From Stella humosa (lineage in GTDB: Bacteria; Pseudomonadota; Alphaproteobacteria; ATCC43930; Allostellaceae), in assembly GCF_006738645.1 (NCBI RefSeq), contig NZ_AP019700.1, forward strand, positions 4,074,001-4,138,000: 64,000 bases of DNA. Reading direction: 5' to 3'. This document shows positions 60,901 to 64,000 of the stretch, one piece after another. The notes under the pieces were generated by a model that worked only from the letters and a program-made list of their open reading frames with translations, ran no database searches and had not been told where the DNA came from. How positions within the stretch are numbered: position 1 is the first letter of the stretch; each line of letters begins with the position of its first letter. Both the position numbers and the translations under genes were made by a program.

Positions 60901-61058
60901 TCATGGGCGGGCTGATGGTGGCGACGGTGCTGACGCTGTTCTTCCTGCCGGCCCTCTACGCCCTGGCCTTCCGCACCCGCGACGAGGCGCCGGCCACCGC
61001 GGCCAAACCCGCCGCAGCCGACCCGATGTCCGGGGCGGCCGCGGCGCCGGCGGAGTAG
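57933..61058 (+). CDS. RND efflux permease (HAE1 family)
   Basis: This 1041-residue proton-driven exporter's first helix is typical (LSAWAIAHRALVLYLMLVVA), followed by GRAEDPNFTIKVMVV and the porter domains. Helix 4 contains ALIIALGLLVDDAIIAIEMM with the paired aspartates. The second-half block FALLGLLALSGMIMRNAVIL and its tail resemble AcrB-type pumps of the MexK/TriC branch. It lies 38 nt after the adaptor in one operon under the TetR gene. The substrate is unknown but distinct from the MdtBC-like pair at the left edge, whose sequence differs clearly. Confidence 0.94.
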   Translation: MRGFNLSAWAIAHRALVLYLMLVVAAGGVYAYVKLGRAEDPNFTIKVMVVTADWPGATADEIKNQVADRIEKKLQELPFLDRVETYTRPGTAVLQIVLRDTTPPGQVRDLWYQVRKKVGDIRGDLPAGVNGPWFNDEYGDVYSALYMLSAAGQTMADLKRQAEDIRQSLLRVPGISKVDIIGAQPERIHIELSHGRLATLGITPQQVFDSVARQNAVVASGSIDTAADRINVRVSGALDGVEAIAAVPVAADGRIFRLGDIATVTAGYQDPPRFLVRQEGQPAIGIGAAMAEGTDIIALGRDLERAAAAIRQELPVGVELKQIADQPHVVEGSIAEFVRVFAEALVIVMVVSLLSLGLRTGIVVALSVPLVLAIVFLVMYAAGVPLHRITLGALIIALGLLVDDAIIAIEMMVVKMEQGWDRAAAASYAWTSTAFPMLTGTLVTAAGFLPVGFAKSSSGEYAGGIFWVVGLALIVSWLVAVVFIPYLGFKLLPDFAKRARHANPDAVYDTRIYRWLRGAVAAAVRWRRTVVVATVALFALSIWGFGQVQQQFFPTSTRPELFLEMRLPEGSAIGASLATAEAAEKLLAGDGDIATYTTYVGQGSPRFWLGLNPALPNPNFAQIVILARDTPARERIKARLDRAIADGALPQARVRVDRFVFGPPVGFPVQFRVAGPDAEQVRRIAVDVRRAMAEDRRVIDPHPNWGEQAKSVRLAVDQDRARAMGLTPQEIGATLATLLSGYTVTQQRRGIELIDVVARATPEERLSLDRLPELTVATRGGVAVPLSQVARVEYDYEEPILWRRNRDVVMTVRGDVVDGVQPPDVTRALQPRMAQIAAGLPPGYRIEAGGSAEESAKANASIAAVLPVTLLVMLTLLMIQLQSFGRLALVFSTAPLGIIGAAGMLLATGRPFGFVALLGLLALSGMIMRNAVILVDQIEHDVAAGHPRQRAIIDATVRRSRPVVLTALAAILAMIPLSSSVFWGPMATTIMGGLMVATVLTLFFLPALYALAFRTRDEAPATAAKPAAADPMSGAAAAPAE

Positions 61059-61075
61059 TCAGACGGGCGCAGCAG

Positions 61076-61774
61076 TCAGACCAGCTCGAAGTCGTTGATG
61101 GTGAGCTGCGACTTGGTGATGCCCGAAAGGTAGACGCCCTCGCCGCTGGTGCCGAGCGGCACGAAGGCACCGTTGGCGGTGTCGACGATGTCGGCGATCA
61201 GGTCCTCGATCGAGCCGATGGCGGTGCCGTTGATCATCCCGTTCTCCAGGTCGACCAGGATGCGGTCATGGCCCGGCTCGTAGTCGGTGATCCGATCGAT
61301 GCCGCAGGCCGCCCCGAAGAAGAAACGGTCGGCGCCGACGCCGCCCTGCAGCGTGTCGTTGTCGCGGTCGCCCGACAGGAAGTCGTCGTCGGAGCCCGTG
61401 AAGATGAAGTCGGTGCCCTGGCCGCCATAGGCGATGTCGTTGCCGGCACTGCCGAACAGGTTGTCGTTGCCGAGGTTGCCGGCCAGCCAGTCGTCGCCGA
61501 ACTCGCCATAGACATAGTCCTGGCCCTGGCCGCCCATCAGCGTGTCGTTGCCTTCGTCGCCGCGCAGCAGGTCCTCGCCCTGGTTGCCGTTCAGCCAGTC
61601 GTCGTGGTTGTCGCCGAAGAGCTGGTCGTTGCCGCCGCGGCCATAGATCGTGTCGTCGCCGGCGCCGCCGCGGATCGAATCCGCCGCGTCCGAGCCATTC
61701 AGCACGTCGTCATCGATGAAGGCACCGAAGATGATGCCGCCATTGACCGTCGTGGGTCCGCTGAGATCCACCAT
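61076..61774 (-). CDS. RTX calcium-binding protein (hemolysin-type repeats)
   Basis: This 232-residue protein's central ~110 residues are tandem nonapeptide repeats of the GGxGxDxUx type (GGAGDDTIYGRGGNDQLFG, GDEGNDTLMGGQGQDYVYG, GNLGNDNLFGSAGNDIAYG), which form calcium-binding beta rolls. Many units are degenerate, with Asn-Asp substitutions. The C-terminal ~60 residues lack repeats and probably hold the type I secretion signal. No catalytic domain is present. It converges with the RND permease and is secreted or surface-bound by inference. No type I transporter is encoded in the window. Confidence 0.85.
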   Translation of the reverse strand: MVDLSGPTTVNGGIIFGAFIDDDVLNGSDAADSIRGGAGDDTIYGRGGNDQLFGDNHDDWLNGNQGEDLLRGDEGNDTLMGGQGQDYVYGEFGDDWLAGNLGNDNLFGSAGNDIAYGGQGTDFIFTGSDDDFLSGDRDNDTLQGGVGADRFFFGAACGIDRITDYEPGHDRILVDLENGMINGTAIGSIEDLIADIVDTANGAFVPLGTSGEGVYLSGITKSQLTINDFELV

Positions 61775-61797
61775 GTCCTTGCCTCCTGTCTTGCTTG

Positions 61798-61833
61798 TTG
61801 CTGGGTTCAGGCTTCTTGCTGGGTTCAGGCTTC
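61798..61833. repeat. 18-bp direct tandem repeat at the FAH gene end
   Basis: TTGCTGGGTTCAGGCTTC occurs twice without a gap (61798-61815 and 61816-61833). The second copy contains the last codons and stop of the fumarylacetoacetate hydrolase gene, so the first is a duplicate of that 3' end. Confidence 0.85.
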
Positions 61834-62688
61834 GTCGACCACCGGGTTGCGCAGCAGCCCGACGCCAGAGACTTCCACCTCGATCACGTCGCCGGCCTTC
61901 ATGTATTCGGGCGGGTTGCGGCGCGAGCCGACGCCGCCCGGCGTGCCGGTGACGATCACGTCGCCCGGCGCCAGGGGAATGAAGGTCGAGATATAGGCGA
62001 TCTGCTCGGGGATCGAGAAGATCATCATGTCGGTGGTGGTGTCCTGGCGCACGCCGCCATTGAGGCGCGTGGTCAGGCGCAGTTTGGTCGGATCGGCGAT
62101 CTCGTCGGCCGTCACCAGCCAGGGCCCGAAGGCGCCGGTCGAGGCGAAGTTCTTGCCGGGCGTGAACTGGTGGGTGTGGCGCTGCCAGTCGCGCACCGAG
62201 CCGTCATTGTAGCAGGCGTAGCCCGCGACATGGGCCAGCGCGTCGGCCTCGGCGATGTGCCGGCCGGGGCGGCCGATGACGATGGCCAGTTCACCCTCGT
62301 AGTCCAGCTTGTCCGACACGCGCGGGCGCACCATCGGCTCGCCATGGCCCATCTGGCTGTCGGCGAAGCGCGTGAAGATGACCGGCTTCTCGGTGACGTC
62401 GCGCCCGCCCTCGGCGACGTGGTCGCGATAGTTGAGGCCGATGCAGACGATCTTGCCCGGATCGGGCACCACCGGGCGGAAGCGGATGTCGGCCAGCGCA
62501 TGGTCGACGGTGCCGCGCGCCACCAGGGTCTGCGCCTCGGCGAAGGCGTCGGCGGCGATCAGCGCCTTCAAGGTCGGCAGGCGCAGGCCGAGCCGGGCGC
62601 CGAGGTCGACCACGCCCTCCTGGCCGGCGGGGCCGGTCAATGCGCCATAGCTGTCGCGGCCGGCCGCGGTGAAAGACAGAAGCTTCAT
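61825..62688 (-). CDS. fumarylacetoacetate hydrolase family protein
   Basis: This 287-residue FAH-superfamily enzyme likely hydrolyses or decarboxylates a beta-diketo or oxo acid. The metal-binding core is visible: IVCIGLNYRDHVAEGGRDV (about 78-96), LDYEGELAIVIG with the acidic ligands near 128-135, and DVIVTGTPGGVGSRRNPP near 245. The ATG at 62688 has only a weak ribosome site; an in-frame GTG four codons upstream could be used. It lies between two RTX genes. Its 3' end is tandemly duplicated. The pathway (aromatic or ketoacid breakdown) is inferred only from the family. Confidence 0.9.
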   Translation of the reverse strand: MKLLSFTAAGRDSYGALTGPAGQEGVVDLGARLGLRLPTLKALIAADAFAEAQTLVARGTVDHALADIRFRPVVPDPGKIVCIGLNYRDHVAEGGRDVTEKPVIFTRFADSQMGHGEPMVRPRVSDKLDYEGELAIVIGRPGRHIAEADALAHVAGYACYNDGSVRDWQRHTHQFTPGKNFASTGAFGPWLVTADEIADPTKLRLTTRLNGGVRQDTTTDMMIFSIPEQIAYISTFIPLAPGDVIVTGTPGGVGSRRNPPEYMKAGDVIEVEVSGVGLLRNPVVDEA

Positions 62689-62907
62689 GGGATCGGGCAC
62701 TTCATGGATCGGGCGTCCCCCAGGATTTGGGGCGGCGCATAGTCTGTCCACTCGCGCGCCGAAGCAAGCGGCCGGGCACCCTTGCGACGGCGGCATCGGG
62801 ACGAAAGGTTGCGATGCCCGTGGCCGGCAGTCTAGTTTTGACGCTTGTGGCACCGATGGCGGATTTCGGTGCCGGGGCCGGGGGGCTTCACCACAGGAGG
62901 CAAGCGC

Positions 62908-63897
62908 ATGGCGTTCATCGCCGCGTCCAAATCGTTCGACGTCTTTTCCGCCCAGATCATGCCGCTGCCGCAGGGCTCGACCATCCTGGTCGCCAACGAA
63001 GCCACGGTCGTCGCGCGCCAGCCCGATGGCGACAGCGTGGCCATCACCGGCAGCTTCACCTATCCCGCACCGGGCGCCCGCGTCGAGCCGACCGACGGCA
63101 CCATCGTCGAGTACTCGATCAACTCGGCCGGCGACGTCCGCCAGTTCGACCTGACCGGCGGCGACGTCGACGTGACCGAGCTTTATGACTTCCGCGCCGC
63201 CGGCGACGTGCTGGGCTATGCGCAATACCTGCTGCGCGGTTCCGACACGCTCTTCGGCAGCACCGACGCCGACACGCTGGCCGGCTTCGACGGTGCCGAC
63301 ACGCTGAACGGCAACCCCGGCGACGACCTGGTGTTCGGCAATGCGGGCACCGACCGGGTGATCGGCGGCAGCGGCGCCGACTGGCTATTCGGCGGCCAGG
63401 GCAACGACATGGTCCTGGGCGGCCCGGGCGACGATCCCTATGTCGCCGGCAACAAGGGCGACGACTTCATCTTCGGCAACCTCGGCAACGACACGCTCTA
63501 TGGCGGCCAGGGCGCCGACACGCTGGTGGGCGACGATGGCGACGGCAGCGGCACCGGCGGCAACGACCTGCTGTTCGGCGACCGCGGCGACGACGACCTC
63601 TATGGCGACTTCGGCAACGACACGCTGGTCGGCGGCATCGGGGCGGACCGCTTCTTCTTCTTCACCGGCGAGGGCGTCGACCGCATCATCGACTTCCAGC
63701 CGGGCGAAGGCGACCGCATCGGCATCGAGATCGACATCAACGAGAGCGGCATCGTCGATTTCGCGACCCTGCTGCCGCATGCCGGCGGCGACGGATTCGG
63801 CGGCACGCGCATCGACCTTGGCGACGGCAATGCCGTGATCATCGAGCGCATGCCGGTGGCCGGCCTGTCGCAGGAAATGTTCCAGTTCTTCTTCTGA
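62908..63897 (+). CDS. RTX calcium-binding protein (hemolysin-type repeats)
   Basis: This 329-residue protein has an N-terminal ~100-residue repeat-free domain (IAASKSFDVFSAQIMPLPQG and VTGSFTYP-like strands). About ten RTX nonapeptides follow (GSDTLFGSTDADTLAGFDG, GNPGDDLVFGNAGTDRVIG, GNLGNDTLYGGQGADTLVG). A C-terminal region ending in FFF may be the secretion signal. ATG 62908 follows AGGAGG by 8 nt. It shares the family of the RTX protein at 61076, but the N-terminal domain is different. It is transcribed toward the window edge, where another gene begins. Confidence 0.87.
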   Translation: MAFIAASKSFDVFSAQIMPLPQGSTILVANEATVVARQPDGDSVAITGSFTYPAPGARVEPTDGTIVEYSINSAGDVRQFDLTGGDVDVTELYDFRAAGDVLGYAQYLLRGSDTLFGSTDADTLAGFDGADTLNGNPGDDLVFGNAGTDRVIGGSGADWLFGGQGNDMVLGGPGDDPYVAGNKGDDFIFGNLGNDTLYGGQGADTLVGDDGDGSGTGGNDLLFGDRGDDDLYGDFGNDTLVGGIGADRFFFFTGEGVDRIIDFQPGEGDRIGIEIDINESGIVDFATLLPHAGGDGFGGTRIDLGDGNAVIIERMPVAGLSQEMFQFFF

Positions 63898-63902
63898 CCA
63901 GC

Positions 63903-63929
63903 GGCGGGACGGCCAGCCGCCGTCCCGCC
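63903..63929 (+). terminator. strong hairpin after the second RTX gene
   Basis: GGCGGGACGGC (63903-63913) pairs perfectly with GCCGTCCCGCC (63919-63929), 11 bp with a 5-nt loop, 5 nt after the stop. It is GC-only downstream with no T-run, so either a terminator of a GC-rich type or a 3' stabiliser before the next gene. Confidence 0.5.
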
Positions 63930-63967
63930 CGCCCCAGCCGGCAACACCCCATCCGAGGACCCGACCG

Positions 63968-64000
63968 ATGGCCACCCTGATTGCCGCGCAACCGATCGAC
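63968..64000 (+). CDS. start of a further gene (truncated by the window edge)
   Basis: An ATG at 63968 opens a frame of 11 visible codons (MATLIAAQPID). GAGG lies about 10 nt upstream. The start resembles the MAFIAA opening of the upstream RTX protein, so this could be another member of that family, but too little is visible to be sure. Confidence 0.4.
   Translation, partial: MATLIAAQPID

Noticed and set aside
62689-62907. Gene in the gap between the FAH gene and the second RTX gene
   Set aside because: Frames crossing it have no ribosome site and no recognisable protein. Start-proximal extensions of the RTX frame to 62845 lack conserved residues.

Overview
The window is GC-rich bacterial chromosome (by eye near 70% G+C, not computed). 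Divergent and convergent operons are tightly packed, with many 1-4 nt start/stop overlaps. The gene content points to an aerobic, catabolically versatile alphaproteobacterium, plausibly Rhodospirillales-like: several TRAP transporters including a TAXI type, a polyamine-type ABC importer, FCD-type GntR regulators, class III aminotransferases, Fe(II)/2-oxoglutarate dioxygenases, RND pumps and RTX proteins. I cannot name a genus. I saw no rRNA, tRNA, CRISPR array, IS element or integrase.

Layout. 1-3.8 kb: the end of one RND permease and a complete second one (MdtB/MdtC-like). 3.8-10 kb: a proline-rich mini-ORF, a quinone reductase, a candidate small RNA/leader transcription unit (5068-5310) ahead of a YaiI-type gene, a VIT-family membrane protein, a hydroxyacid dehydrogenase, a flavoprotein, and an HtrA-like protein whose catalytic triad is gone. 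10-11.7 kb: a HigBA-like toxin-antitoxin pair and two tandem NTF2-like lipoproteins. 11.7-16.6 kb: a glyoxylate module (GntR regulator, FAD/Fe-S glycolate or lactate dehydrogenase, divergent serine-glyoxylate aminotransferase). 16.6-18.7 kb: a lone AT-rich gene joining a GHKL ATPase to a possible nuclease domain, the clearest horizontally acquired and defence-like gene here.

18.7-22.5 kb: GFA, DUF1579, an ABC-2 exporter and DUF4142 genes. 22.5-27.4 kb: a TAXI-TRAP operon with a frameshifted enoyl-CoA hydratase and a nitronate-monooxygenase-like enzyme. 27.5-34.2 kb: a LysR regulator divergent from an omega-aminotransferase and a spermidine/putrescine-type ABC importer. 34.2-41.6 kb: a candidate regulon in which a phytanoyl-CoA-type dioxygenase, a DctPQM TRAP system and a fatty-acid-hydroxylase/PanB-like operon each carry a similar ATATAT-centred operator, with an FCD GntR regulator encoded inside. 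41.7-48.5 kb: a GSAM-like aminotransferase, a penicillin-acylase-like hydrolase, a large YfhO-like membrane protein and a DOPA-dioxygenase-like protein. 48.5-56 kb: a TauD-like dioxygenase, a LysR regulator, a beta-propeller gene linked to a DctPQM system, and an NSS sodium symporter. 56.1-61.1 kb: a TetR/adaptor/RND efflux operon with inverted-repeat operators. 61.1-64 kb: two RTX proteins around a fumarylacetoacetate-hydrolase-family enzyme, then the first codons of another gene.

Taken together, the window is mostly uptake plus catabolism of organic acids, amines and amino acids under local regulators, with efflux, surface/secreted RTX proteins and a small amount of defence/TA content. All assignments are from reading the translated sequence; no database search was run.
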